Shown: positions 17,377 to 25,722 of the stretch, in pieces
Layout of the letters: every line of letters starts with the position of its first letter
How positions within the stretch are numbered: the first letter of the stretch is position 1
Origin: Mucilaginibacter aquariorum
GTDB lineage: Bacteria > Bacteroidota > Bacteroidia > Sphingobacteriales > Sphingobacteriaceae
Length of the DNA: 64,000 bases
Direction: 5' to 3'
NCBI RefSeq assembly: GCF_024498135.1
Contig: NZ_JANHOH010000011.1
Location: 62,001 to 126,000, forward strand
Notes under the pieces: generated by a model
What the model saw: only the letters and a program-made list of their open reading frames with translations
The model's database searches: none
What the model was told of the DNA's origin: nothing
Made by a program: the position numbers and the translations under genes

Positions 17377-17733
17377 ATGGACAATATATTACAAACCGGT
17401 GATGGGATCCAGAGGTGCGGTGTAGAGTACGCTTTTAAACGGATTGGTGGTAAGTATAAGGCACGAATATTATGGCACTTGAACATCAGTACAATGCGAT
17501 ATGGAGAATTGACCAGAACCTTGCCGGATGTCACCACAAAAATGCTTACCCAAGCTTTAAGAGAACTGGAGCGTGATAATTTGATTGTCAGAAAAATGTA
17601 TCATGAGGTGCCACCCAAAGTTGAGTACTCATTGACAGCTACCGGGCGGGCATTGGTGCCATTTTTAGAACATTTAAATGATTGGGCCCAGAATCAAATG
17701 AGAAATGAAAGAGTGACAAACAAGGCTGGCTAG
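17377..17733 (+). CDS. HxlR-family winged-helix regulator
   Basis: A 118-aa HxlR-type regulator: CGVEYAFKRIGGKYKARILWHL near the N-terminus with the conserved Cys (residue 14), the wHTH segment (RYGELTRTLPDVTTKMLTQALRELERDNLI), the wing (VPPKVEYSLTATGRAL) and a short C-terminal helix. Such proteins act as dimers and often sense quinones or electrophiles through the N-terminal Cys. It is divergent from the SDR gene, the expected target. Confidence 0.88.
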   Translation: MDNILQTGDGIQRCGVEYAFKRIGGKYKARILWHLNISTMRYGELTRTLPDVTTKMLTQALRELERDNLIVRKMYHEVPPKVEYSLTATGRALVPFLEHLNDWAQNQMRNERVTNKAG

Positions 17734-17870
17734 AGTCTACGCCTGTTAGCTGACGGTGATCATTCAGGCGCATACCAACAAACTTGAACGCATACAGCCT
17801 TAATTCTTGACTTAGGCTTTCTCATTTCAGTTCCCCAAACGGGCTACTAAAAACAATATCGAAAGATGCT

Positions 17871-17905
17871 AAAAACCTGCAAATCAAATGATTGCAGGTT
17901 TTTTT
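17871..17905 (+). terminator. rho-independent terminator
   Basis: AAAAACCTGCAA (17871-17882) pairs with TTGCAGGTTTTT (17892-17903) and is followed by more T residues. It lies about 140 bp after the HxlR stop and separates it from the integrase region. Confidence 0.75.
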
Positions 17906-17956
17906 GTTTATATCAAAACACCATTTTATGCACCAAATTGCAACAAAAAAGACGCA

Positions 17957-18049
17957 AATTCGGTGCGTACCTAGATGGAAAAATGCTACGCACCGAATTG
18001 CTCATAATTAATTGACTATCAAGATGTTCAATCATTAAACATCTTGATA
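17957..18049. repeat. two strong inverted repeats upstream of the intact integrase
   Basis: AATTCGGTGCGTA (17957-17969) pairs perfectly with TACGCACCGAATT (17987-17999). TATCAAGATGTT (18017-18028) pairs with AACATCTTGATA (18038-18049). They lie 48-140 bp before the integrase start and may be integrase arm sites, an element end or control hairpins. Confidence 0.6.
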
Positions 18050-18096
18050 ATAGCAGGCTACAAACTTACTTTTGTTTCACTTTTAAGCTTGTAATT

Positions 18097-19317
18097 ATGA
18101 AAAGTAATTTCCACCTGCTTTTTTACCTGAGAAAGCAAAAAAACTACAAAGGCGGCCCTATGGCCGTCTACATGCGCATTACCGTAGATGGTAAACGCGT
18201 AGAAATGTCTGCCGGACGTGAATGTGATCCGGCCAAATGGAACAGCCATGCGGGTCGAGCCATCGGCGCAAAAGAAGAGATCAAATCGCTTAATAATTAC
18301 CTGGACAGCCTGCTAACCAAAGTTAGAAATGCGCACCAGGTGCTGATTGATGCAAACCAGCGCATCACCACTGAAAGCCTGCAGAACCAATTCACAGGAA
18401 AAACAGAAAAGAGCCTCTATCTGATGAAACTGTTTGCCGAACATAATGCCAAAGTAAAAGCGTTGATTGGTAATGGGTTTGAAGCGAATACATTAAAAGG
18501 ATACAATACGTCTGAAAAACACCTTACTGGCTTCCTGCAAAAAAAATATGGCAAAACAGATATAGAGATCAGCCAATTAAACTACGCCTTTATTACAGGA
18601 TTTGAGTTCTACCTGAAAGCAGATTGTAAAATTACCGGTGTATCTGCCGCCAAGTACATTAAACATCTTAAAAAAATAGCTAATCACTGTATTGCTAATG
18701 GCTGGTTAAAGCAAAATCCATTCATCAATTTTAAATCCACTGCAAAGGCAAAGGAACGTACGTTTCTTACGCAGCAGGAACTTGATAATATTACGACATC
18801 CCCAAAGATTACGATTGAACGACTGATGCAAGTAAGGGATATTTTTGTTTTTTGCTGTTACACGGGTTTGTCTTATGCCGATGTAAAGAAGTTGAAACGA
18901 AATGAAATAGGCATTGGCATGGATGGTGAGCAGTGGATATTTACCAGTCGCCAAAAAACGGAGACATCTTCCCGCATACCACTGCTCCCCGTAGCCTTAG
19001 CAATATTAAACCGTTATCAGGATCATCCCCAATGTGAAAATAAAGGATTGCTATTACCTGTATTGAGTAATCAAAAAATGAATGCTTACCTTAAAGAAAT
19101 AGCTGATCTATCGGATGTCGTTAAACACTTGACGTTCCATCTGGCGAGGCACACGTTTGCCACAACTGTTACTCTATCCAATAGTGTACCGATAGAAACT
19201 GTCAGCAAAATGTTAGGACATACAAATATAAAAACCACCCAGCACTATGCTAAAATCCTGGACTTAAAAGTGAGCCAGGATATGGCAGCTCTTAAACAGA
19301 AATATCTAATCGTTTAA
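18097..19317 (+). CDS. tyrosine recombinase/integrase (intact)
   Basis: The 406-aa product has the Bacteroidota integrase layout: Arm-DNA-binding domain (1-90, FYLRKQKNYKGGPMAVYMRITVDG), SAM-like core-binding domain (about 110-205) and catalytic domain (about 215-395). Catalytic residues are visible in CCYTGLSYADV (Arg region), HLARHTFATT (HxxR) and MLGHTNIKTTQHYAK (His and Tyr nucleophile). It should catalyse insertion and excision of the element that carries it. It is a close homologue of the dead integrase at 14677-15901. Hachiman and the mobilization genes lie downstream, so it is the best candidate driver for this island. Confidence 0.93.
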   Translation: MKSNFHLLFYLRKQKNYKGGPMAVYMRITVDGKRVEMSAGRECDPAKWNSHAGRAIGAKEEIKSLNNYLDSLLTKVRNAHQVLIDANQRITTESLQNQFTGKTEKSLYLMKLFAEHNAKVKALIGNGFEANTLKGYNTSEKHLTGFLQKKYGKTDIEISQLNYAFITGFEFYLKADCKITGVSAAKYIKHLKKIANHCIANGWLKQNPFINFKSTAKAKERTFLTQQELDNITTSPKITIERLMQVRDIFVFCCYTGLSYADVKKLKRNEIGIGMDGEQWIFTSRQKTETSSRIPLLPVALAILNRYQDHPQCENKGLLLPVLSNQKMNAYLKEIADLSDVVKHLTFHLARHTFATTVTLSNSVPIETVSKMLGHTNIKTTQHYAKILDLKVSQDMAALKQKYLIV

Positions 19318-19392
19318 TAATTAAAGTTCAATAAGGTGGCAAAATGGCACCTTATTGAGCTTGTTCCCATCTTATCCTTTCGATCTAAAAAA

Positions 19393-19894
19393 ATGGAAAA
19401 CCAATTGATACCTGATGAAATCATCATGAATAAAATCTATTATATCCGTGGGCACAAAACAAAGCTGGCAAGCGATTTGGCGGAATTATACAATATTGAA
19501 ACACGTGTCAGTAAATAGAAATCTAAAACGATTCCCGCCTGACTCCATGTTTCAGCTTTCGGAAAATGAATATTCATCTTTGACATCACAAATTGTGATG
19601 TCAAAGAAAGGGTGTGGAGGGCGAAGGGTATTACCGTTTGTCTTTACTGGGCATGGTGTTCTTATGCTTTCGAGTGTTCTTAACAGCGACAGAGCGATAG
19701 AAGTAAATATTCAAGTAATGAGAATCTTTACGAAGATTCGCCAAATGCTTTTCAACAATACAGAATTGAGACTCGAAATCGAAAAAATTAACTCCAAGAT
19801 CAACAATCAGACCCAATATATTTTTCTAATACGCGTTTTTATTTCCGCGTTCAATATCTCGTTTTTCACTACCGAAGTCATTCATTACGCTTGA
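19393..19894 (+). pseudogene. ORF6N-domain (KilA-N-like) gene, frameshifted and truncated
   Basis: The frame from ATG 19393 encodes the start of an ORF6N protein (IPDEIIMNKIYYIRGHKTKLASDLAELYNIETRV) and then stops at 19516. The homology resumes in another frame as NRNLKRFPPDSMFQLSENEYSSLTSQ, after apparent loss of a few codons (family LNQAVKRN segment). It continues through the GHGVLMLSSVLNS and coiled-coil region to about 19810, after which similarity ends and the tail runs into the hamB 3' end. ORF6N genes are typical phage/mobile-element accessory genes. This one looks non-functional. Confidence 0.75.
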
Positions 19895-22175
19895 TGCTTC
19901 GTTGGATGATTTCGTCAATACGGTCAAAAATGATGGTTTCATAATTATCAAAGTTGCCCCTTAACCGTTGGTTGTTTTCGGTTTCATAATAAGTGACAAT
20001 GTTAGCCGGAACGCCGTAATCGCTGGCGATCCTGCCAAGTTCGGTCAGGGCGTTATATTCTAATTTAATGAGCAGGATATCAATACCGGAAATATCAGCC
20101 ATCGGGCTATTAGTTTGCTGCGATTCGTAAAATTTATACATAATGTTAAAAACGCCCAGATATTTTACTACCTGGTATTTTAAGGTACTGTATACAAACT
20201 CTGCCGTATCGCGAATGGCAATATCAACAGTATTTCCTGAGCTAATTCTATTTTTCATCAGTCCGATGAACCCTCCGGTAAGGTAAAAATGAACCATATT
20301 GGTCAAAGTCGCATAACCACTCTTACCGATGTAATCGATCAGGAAGATCAGCTTTTGATTTTTGATAATAGGCCGGATGACTTTCAGGATCACTTCAAAT
20401 CCGTCATAGTCAATATCCATTTGGAAATTAAGGCGTCTGATCAAATTCTTGATGGATCTAAACTCTGCCGGGGTCAACATTTTAATGTTATCATAAACAG
20501 CGATCTTGTCCATACGGCTCACGACTTTATATACATCAAAGATTTCGTCAGGTATCTGGCGGGAATCCTGTTCCTGCTGGATATTCACGATCCTGTTCTT
20601 GTCGGCATCTTTTAAATAAATATCTTGCGTGTAATAAAGATCAATCTCATCTTTAGGTGAATCCAGGTCATAATTTTTGTGCTTGATCCCTTCTTCCGCT
20701 GAATTGATGGCCTGCATGAAATTGTTCTGGAGCACCAGTACCCTGCCGCTATAATGGTAAAGAAAGCGGCCCGCCCTGCCCGCGATATTCTTGGCGTCAA
20801 AACGCTTAAGCGGCTTGGTGCCTTTTTTGTCTTGCAGGACAATTAGGTTTTTGGCAGAGGTATTCACCCCTTCGGTGATCGTGGTAGTGGAGATCAGCAC
20901 TTTTAATGCACCTAAATTAAAGAGATTGATTATTTCCTTTTGAATGTATTTGGGAACAAGGCCGTGATGGATCCCGATGCCATTTTTTAAGGCCGTGATC
21001 ACCACCCAGTCTTTACTGAAATTATTGGTGATATGATCAACAAAATGATAATAGAATGTAAAGTCGTGGTTGGTCAGTATTTCCGAAGCAATGATCTTTT
21101 TTGCATAGCTTTCCACACCTGCCCTGGTGGAGCAATAGACAATCGTGTTTTCCCCAATAGCGATAACGCATTTAATAATCTCGATCAGCCGCGGTTCTTT
21201 ATTGACACTATCAAAGTCAAAATCCAGCTTTTCATCTGCAACTATTTTGCGGACGGATTTGATATCCGTAAAGCTTTTATTTACGATCTCATAACGGTTA
21301 AGGTCTATCACTTCGATGTTATTCGATTTAATAAAATTGTCAAATGAAGGATTATAATTTGCCTTTTGTGAATCAGAAAAGTTGATATATGGGCCCGCAA
21401 ACAGCAGGTCGGTAGTTGGCTTCAGGGAATAGTATAACGCTAAGCGGTAGGCGACATCGCGCTCATTCTCTTTTACTTCTTCATCAATAATATAATCGTT
21501 ATCAATTTTGTACACCTCATCGATAAAGACAAAGTCGAAACTGACGAGGTTGCTGTTTTTTTCCAGGTAGGAAAGAAAACGTTCTGGCGTATAAATAAAA
21601 AAATTCCTTTCTCCGAAACTAACGATCTCGCTCAGCGTGTGTATTTGATAGCGCTCGCTGAGTCGCGCATATGCCTGATCGGCCATAATTCGTTCTAAAT
21701 TCTCAGAAAGCAGGGCGATAGTAGGAAAGATAAGCACGATGTTTGTATACTCCATTTTTTTTAGCACTTCGTAAACAACGTGCGTTTTTCCGAATGAAGT
21801 GCTGGCGGAAAGGAAATATCGGTTCCGTTTTTGTTTTTCAAATTTATCCAGCACTATTTTCTGATATCGGTGGACCTTAACAGTATCCGCGGTATGCAAG
21901 GTGCTTTCATAGATGAATGTGGAGATGGTGCTGAGATCCATTTCTTCCAGTTCAACCTCATTGCCAAACTTGGCAAGAACATCGTAGAAGTGCGGTATAC
22001 CAGCCACGCCGGCAATAAATCGTAGAAAACGCAGGTCTGGCTGGTTAATTTTTTCGTCCTTAAAATGGTCAAAATAGGTGCAAACTGCCGTGACCAATTC
22101 ATAATCTGCCAGTTTGTTTTGCCGGAATTGATTGACCTTTATGATCAGATCAGCGGTTTCTTTGATTCTATCCAT
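19878..22175 (-). CDS. hamB: HamB: Hachiman anti-phage helicase
   Basis: A 765-aa superfamily 2 helicase. The Walker A-like motif SASTSFGKTH ends near residue 132 (K130, T131), the DEAH-box equivalent is FIDEVYKID (D219-E220), motif V is TTTITEGVNTSAKNLIVL and motif VI is NIAGRAGRF. The N-terminal 120 residues and C-terminal 270 residues are helical and specific to the family. In Hachiman, HamB acts on DNA and restrains or triggers the HamA nuclease. hamB overlaps hamA by 31 bp on the same strand, the arrangement expected for this system. Its 3' end reaches into the neighbouring ORF6N remnant. Confidence 0.88.
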   Translation of the reverse strand: MDRIKETADLIIKVNQFRQNKLADYELVTAVCTYFDHFKDEKINQPDLRFLRFIAGVAGIPHFYDVLAKFGNEVELEEMDLSTISTFIYESTLHTADTVKVHRYQKIVLDKFEKQKRNRYFLSASTSFGKTHVVYEVLKKMEYTNIVLIFPTIALLSENLERIMADQAYARLSERYQIHTLSEIVSFGERNFFIYTPERFLSYLEKNSNLVSFDFVFIDEVYKIDNDYIIDEEVKENERDVAYRLALYYSLKPTTDLLFAGPYINFSDSQKANYNPSFDNFIKSNNIEVIDLNRYEIVNKSFTDIKSVRKIVADEKLDFDFDSVNKEPRLIEIIKCVIAIGENTIVYCSTRAGVESYAKKIIASEILTNHDFTFYYHFVDHITNNFSKDWVVITALKNGIGIHHGLVPKYIQKEIINLFNLGALKVLISTTTITEGVNTSAKNLIVLQDKKGTKPLKRFDAKNIAGRAGRFLYHYSGRVLVLQNNFMQAINSAEEGIKHKNYDLDSPKDEIDLYYTQDIYLKDADKNRIVNIQQEQDSRQIPDEIFDVYKVVSRMDKIAVYDNIKMLTPAEFRSIKNLIRRLNFQMDIDYDGFEVILKVIRPIIKNQKLIFLIDYIGKSGYATLTNMVHFYLTGGFIGLMKNRISSGNTVDIAIRDTAEFVYSTLKYQVVKYLGVFNIMYKFYESQQTNSPMADISGIDILLIKLEYNALTELGRIASDYGVPANIVTYYETENNQRLRGNFDNYETIIFDRIDEIIQRSIKRNE

Positions 22176-23044
22176 GAGATAACAGTTTCTTTGATGACTT
22201 TAACCTTCTCGATCGGCAACAGCATAAAAAATATCTTGTGGTCTACTGATAAGGTAAATGGCTTGGGGACATAATTTTTCTGAATGTAATCCGGGATACG
22301 TTGGATGTTGGTATCGTAGGTTGCGGAATCGTCCATTTGGTATAAGATCAAAATTGGATACACCAGGGTCATGTCATATTTTAACACCTCATGTGCGGGA
22401 TTGATCAGGGGGTTGGCCTCCCAGGTTTTCAAAACGGCCTCAATTTGGGTACCCTGCGTATTAAAGTTGTTCTTATGGTTATGGAGCTCGAGGAGATTCC
22501 TTTCAAGATATGCATCGGAAAGGGCTTTATCAATATTAGATAAAACGCTGTCGACGCCGGACTGATACCCTGCATGAAATTTCACCTCACCAAACCACAA
22601 TTCCAGTTTTCCGTCAGTTTCAACAAGCTGGTAGGAATCATAGCCCTTGGTCTCGGAGTTTTCCAGTGGATTATAAAAATAGCCACGGGCGATCAGCGGT
22701 TCTGCGCCATAAAGGACATAGAGCATGCTGTATAATAAAACTTCGCCAAAAAAACCGTATTTAATCTTGGCTTCATCCGAAGCCTCAGGATTGTATTTTA
22801 TCTTGTTCTTGAGCGCACCGGCATGCATAGCCGCCAGGTCTTTTCCGTCTAACTCAAATTCATTAATAGAGTAGTAAACAATTGAATTATAGATTATTTC
22901 TGCGATCTTTTCTTTATCCTCAGCCGAATAACACCTGTCATTATGCGTTGAATAAACAGTTTTTAAAATCCCGGAGCTGCTATTAGGAAGCTCGTATTTT
23001 AAAATTATCGTATCATTTATCAGATCGACCAGTTCTTTTTTCAT
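22145..23044 (-). CDS. hamA: HamA: Hachiman nuclease effector (DUF1837)
   Basis: A 299-aa protein of the DUF1837/HamA family. A PD-(D/E)XK-like active site is visible: E101 in FFGEVLLY, D136 in KGYDSYQL, and E153 and K155 in LWFGEVKFH. The family pairs with a HamB helicase; on phage-induced DNA damage the complex releases nuclease activity that destroys DNA and stops phage spread. It is the first gene of the two-gene operon and overlaps hamB. No canonical promoter was recognised directly upstream. Confidence 0.87.
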   Translation of the reverse strand: MKKELVDLINDTIILKYELPNSSSGILKTVYSTHNDRCYSAEDKEKIAEIIYNSIVYYSINEFELDGKDLAAMHAGALKNKIKYNPEASDEAKIKYGFFGEVLLYSMLYVLYGAEPLIARGYFYNPLENSETKGYDSYQLVETDGKLELWFGEVKFHAGYQSGVDSVLSNIDKALSDAYLERNLLELHNHKNNFNTQGTQIEAVLKTWEANPLINPAHEVLKYDMTLVYPILILYQMDDSATYDTNIQRIPDYIQKNYVPKPFTLSVDHKIFFMLLPIEKVKVIKETVISWIESKKPLI

Positions 23045-23153
23045 TAATTGTTGATAAGGTATGAAGGATAAATCAATTGCCGGTGACGCCGAAAGTAAAC
23101 AAATGGATACGAAAAAGAGTATTTAACGCTTAACAATAGTAAACGGTGTAATA

Positions 23154-23288
23154 CTATATATACCGGGTTTGATATATACACCTCAGTTGTGTCTCGCCCA
23201 CATTCAGCAGGGCATTAAAGATATTCAGGGTCAAATCATTGACTTCTTTGTCTTTGGCCGACGAGATTAATTCCTCAGGCGAGGACAT
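23154..23288 (-). CDS. small hypothetical ORF, 44 aa
   Basis: An ATG-started frame (MSSPEELISSAKDKEVNDL...) with a plausible amphipathic helical composition, 110 bp upstream of hamA on the same strand. No family is recognised. It could be a small gene or chance. Confidence 0.3.
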   Translation of the reverse strand: MSSPEELISSAKDKEVNDLTLNIFNALLNVGETQLRCIYQTRYI

Positions 23289-23384
23289 TTTGGTGCCGGT
23301 GCTGATTAATCTACCATGATAATTGAATTTCTATAAAAGTTTCAGCAAACTTTAACCGCATTTTGAAACGTTTTTATTTTTCTT

Positions 23385-23419
23385 AAAGCGGCATAAGTGA
23401 AAAACACCTATGCCGCTTT
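23385..23419. terminator. hairpin 3' of the 50-aa ORF
   Basis: AAAGCGGCATA (23385-23395) pairs with TATGCCGCTTT (23409-23419). It sits directly after the stop of the minus-strand ORF at 23425. The following tract is A-rich rather than T-rich on that strand, so termination efficiency is uncertain. Confidence 0.5.
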
Positions 23420-23424
23420 ATCCT

Positions 23425-23577
23425 TTAACGTTTCTTTTCACCGGGTTTATGCACATGCGGTTTTAAAGCAGGGTGCTTTGGCGCGGTAGGGGGATCCACC
23501 CGCTGTCTTTTGTCGGGTGTACCGTCTTCATTCTCGCGTTTTGGTCCTGGTTTGATCGCTTCAATCGTGTCCATCAT
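23425..23577 (-). CDS. small basic, proline-rich hypothetical protein (50 aa)
   Basis: Starts MMDTIEAIKPGPKRENEDG and ends HVHKPGEKKR. It is rich in Lys, Pro and Arg with no hydrophobic core, so probably disordered. It has its own 3' hairpin and opens 49 bp from the palindromic promoter of the nuclease gene, in divergent orientation. The function is unknown. Confidence 0.45.
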   Translation of the reverse strand: MMDTIEAIKPGPKRENEDGTPDKRQRVDPPTAPKHPALKPHVHKPGEKKR

Positions 23578-23625
23578 GATGATTAATTAAATTTTGATAA
23601 AGGAAAAAATTAAATATTGAATGCC

Positions 23626-23672
23626 TTTACGGGAAACCGTAAAACTCCTTTCCCTGTCAATAATTATCTTTG
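23626..23672 (+). promoter_or_regulatory. palindrome-type promoter A (nuclease gene)
   Basis: A perfect inverted repeat, TTTACGG-GAAA-CCGTAAA, lies at 23626-23643. It is followed after 21 bp by TATCTTTG (23665-23672), which matches the Bacteroidota -7 consensus TAnnTTTG. The ATG of the nuclease gene (23676) is only 3 bp beyond the -7 box, so the mRNA would be leaderless or nearly so. The spacer contains CTTTCCCT, also found in promoter D2. Confidence 0.75.
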
Positions 23673-23675
23673 ATC

Positions 23676-24464
23676 ATGCCTAAACCGGTTATTGCCATCC
23701 TGATCATATTTTGCTTTTTTACCGGAAATGTTTCGGCGCAAGAGATCAATGCCGCTTATGTGAAAGCACTTTATAAAAAATACCCCACCCGGAAATCCGA
23801 TCTTTGTGCCGGTTGTAAGATATGGGTCAATCCCTATTATAAGTCCATCGCAGATACGGCGGAACACCGGCCGCTCGTCACGTATTATGTATATACCGAA
23901 GCGCATCGCTTGGAGCAAGAAGCCTTAAATCTGCCGAGAAAGAGTATTTATGCAGCATGGCACGCGGCTTACGGGCAGGCTAATGAAACAATGCTTTATC
24001 GATATGCGAATAAGAACAGTACAGATATGATCGCCAAAGGCCATTGTCAGGCCTGGATCCTGATGGCTTGGTCTGCAGATGCCGCCATCCTTTCGGATAC
24101 CTACACTTTCAATTCAGGAATGGAATACCAGGGACAGAACATTGGCACGGAACTGGCGACAGAAGAATTTTGCCGCAAGCTTACCGGTTTCCGGGGGGAA
24201 GCTTTGACAGATAGCGTCCGGATCTGGTGCGGCACCTTTGGTAGCAAACAAACCTATACCTTAGGTAAACTGACCGCAACTGTGCCCAGCCATTATTATA
24301 AAATCATACAGTACAATAATCATAACGTCGGAGGTGATATCGTACTTTGCTACTGGATGCCGAATGAACCCACTGAAAAAAGAAGTTTGTTTGAGCAGCG
24401 GCTGATCAGTTACCCCGATCTGGTCAAAAAACTTGGATTTGATCCAAAAGCGATATTCAATTAA
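23676..24464 (+). CDS. secreted NUC-like (DNA/RNA non-specific endonuclease) protein
   Basis: The start at ATG 23676 gives 262 aa with a clear signal peptide (cleavage near NVSAQ). The middle and C-terminal parts follow the beta-beta-alpha-metal NUC family order: DMIAKGH (H123, at the place of DRGH), a Thr/Asn-rich stretch TYTFNSGMEYQGQNIGTE-LATEEFCRKL where the metal-binding Asn lies, then VRIWCGTFG, VPSHYYKIIQ and CYWMPN. The usual Arg of DRGH is Lys here and the Asp is displaced, so activity is uncertain. It is exported and could degrade extracellular or periplasmic nucleic acid. It is driven by palindromic promoter A. The family call rests on motif order only. Confidence 0.62.
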   Translation: MPKPVIAILIIFCFFTGNVSAQEINAAYVKALYKKYPTRKSDLCAGCKIWVNPYYKSIADTAEHRPLVTYYVYTEAHRLEQEALNLPRKSIYAAWHAAYGQANETMLYRYANKNSTDMIAKGHCQAWILMAWSADAAILSDTYTFNSGMEYQGQNIGTELATEEFCRKLTGFRGEALTDSVRIWCGTFGSKQTYTLGKLTATVPSHYYKIIQYNNHNVGGDIVLCYWMPNEPTEKRSLFEQRLISYPDLVKKLGFDPKAIFN

Positions 24465-24708
24465 GCCTGATATAAGGGGTCGGCCGGTTCGTATTGGTAA
24501 ATCCCTCATACCGGACGATCTCATTTTTCACCGGGTCATAAAAGACCCCCACGTAAAAATTATCCACACGGTGCAACTGTACAATGAAATCCCCCTCCTT
24601 CTGGCCACCCAGAAAATTGCCGGCGATCGCGATATCCGCCTGCCCATTCATCGGCATCGCGTTAAAATCAAGTACGGTAAACTGTTGTCCCATAGAAGTT
24701 GCAAACAT
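24457..24708 (-). CDS. small hypothetical protein, 83 aa
   Basis: MFATSMGQQFTVLDFNAMPM... has the composition of a folded small beta-rich protein (IVQLHRVDNFYVGVFYDPVKNEIVRYEGF). It converges with the nuclease gene, overlapping its stop by 8 bp. No signal peptide and no known domain. It is probably real given the strong strand-like pattern, but its function is unknown. Confidence 0.5.
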   Translation of the reverse strand: MFATSMGQQFTVLDFNAMPMNGQADIAIAGNFLGGQKEGDFIVQLHRVDNFYVGVFYDPVKNEIVRYEGFTNTNRPTPYIRLN

Positions 24709-24757
24709 GTAAAATACTTTTCTTGTAAATTATTAAATTTGATCAAAACCTTATCCG

Positions 24758-25609
24758 ATGTACGTCACTAACCAAATTTTGAACAGGAATAACCGCGACC
24801 GCGGATACAAACGTTTGAAGAAAAAAGTTCATTTATTGCTGGATCCCACAGATGGCGGCACCTTCTGGGACCAAGTCATCAACAGTTTGATCGTCTGCTT
24901 GATCCTCTTAAACCTGGCGGCAGTTTGCCTGGAAACCGTGGAAAGTCTTTACCAGGGATACCGGTCATGGTTCAGAAATTTCGAGTTGTTTTCGATCACC
25001 ATCTTTTCTATTGAATACCTGTTGCGGCTTTGGTCCTGCACCTGTATCCGGAAGTACCGCCACCCATTGAAGGGCCGCTTGCGCTATATCCTATCGGCGG
25101 GTTCCCTGGTTGATCTGGCGGCGATCCTGCCATTTTATTTACCGCTATCTGGTCTTGACCTCCGGTCCCTGCGTGTTTTGCGGATGATCCGTTTCATGCG
25201 CTTTTTCAAACTGGGGCGTTTTCTCAACGCTTCCCGTGTAATCCGCAGAGTGTTCGCGTCGAAAAAGGAAGAGCTACTGATCAGCGTTTTGCTCGTTTTT
25301 ACACTCATTATTCTGGCTGCCAGTGCGATGTATTTCGTGGAACATGATACGCAGCCGGACAAATTCTCCAGCATCCCAGAAACCATGTGGTGGAGCGTCG
25401 CCACCCTGACAACAGTAGGGTATGGTGACGTCTACCCCATCACCAGTATTGGAAAAACGCTGACCGCGTGTATCTCTATTCTTGGCATCGGCATGTTCGC
25501 CCTGCCCGCGGGTATCTTAGCTTCGGGGTTTTCCGAAGAATTCAAACGAAAAGAAGCCCGGGTCGCCGCGGCATGCTGCCCGCATTGCGGCATGGCATTG
25601 TATGAATAA
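24758..25609 (+). CDS. voltage-gated K+ channel (Kv-type, 6 TM)
   Basis: The 283-aa product has six TM helices with an S4 sensor carrying regularly spaced Arg (LRSLRVLRMIRFMRFFKLGRF, 135-155), a pore helix and the K+ selectivity filter TVGYGD at residues 219-224, then S6 (GIGMFALPAGILASGF). The C-terminus has a CCPHC stretch near residues 274-278 that could bind metal or form disulfides. It should open on depolarisation and pass K+. It sits between the nuclease and the DUF4407 operon on the same strand, without its own palindrome. Confidence 0.92.
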   Translation: MYVTNQILNRNNRDRGYKRLKKKVHLLLDPTDGGTFWDQVINSLIVCLILLNLAAVCLETVESLYQGYRSWFRNFELFSITIFSIEYLLRLWSCTCIRKYRHPLKGRLRYILSAGSLVDLAAILPFYLPLSGLDLRSLRVLRMIRFMRFFKLGRFLNASRVIRRVFASKKEELLISVLLVFTLIILAASAMYFVEHDTQPDKFSSIPETMWWSVATLTTVGYGDVYPITSIGKTLTACISILGIGMFALPAGILASGFSEEFKRKEARVAAACCPHCGMALYE

Positions 25610-25614
25610 AATGC

Positions 25615-25660
25615 TTTACGGTTTCCCGTAAAAAAGATGCGGCAGGCATAGCTATTTTTA
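25615..25660 (+). promoter_or_regulatory. palindrome-type promoter B (DUF4407/transglutaminase operon)
   Basis: A perfect TTTACGG-TTTC-CCGTAAA lies at 25615-25632, then a 20-bp spacer and TATTTTTA at 25653-25660 (one mismatch from TAnnTTTG). It starts 6 bp after the K+ channel stop and is 63 bp before the first gene of the following operon. Confidence 0.72.
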
Positions 25661-25722
25661 CTTAATGATGGATAAATTAATTAAGTTTACATTGTTGCCG
25701 GTAAAAAGGCAATGCCTAAATC

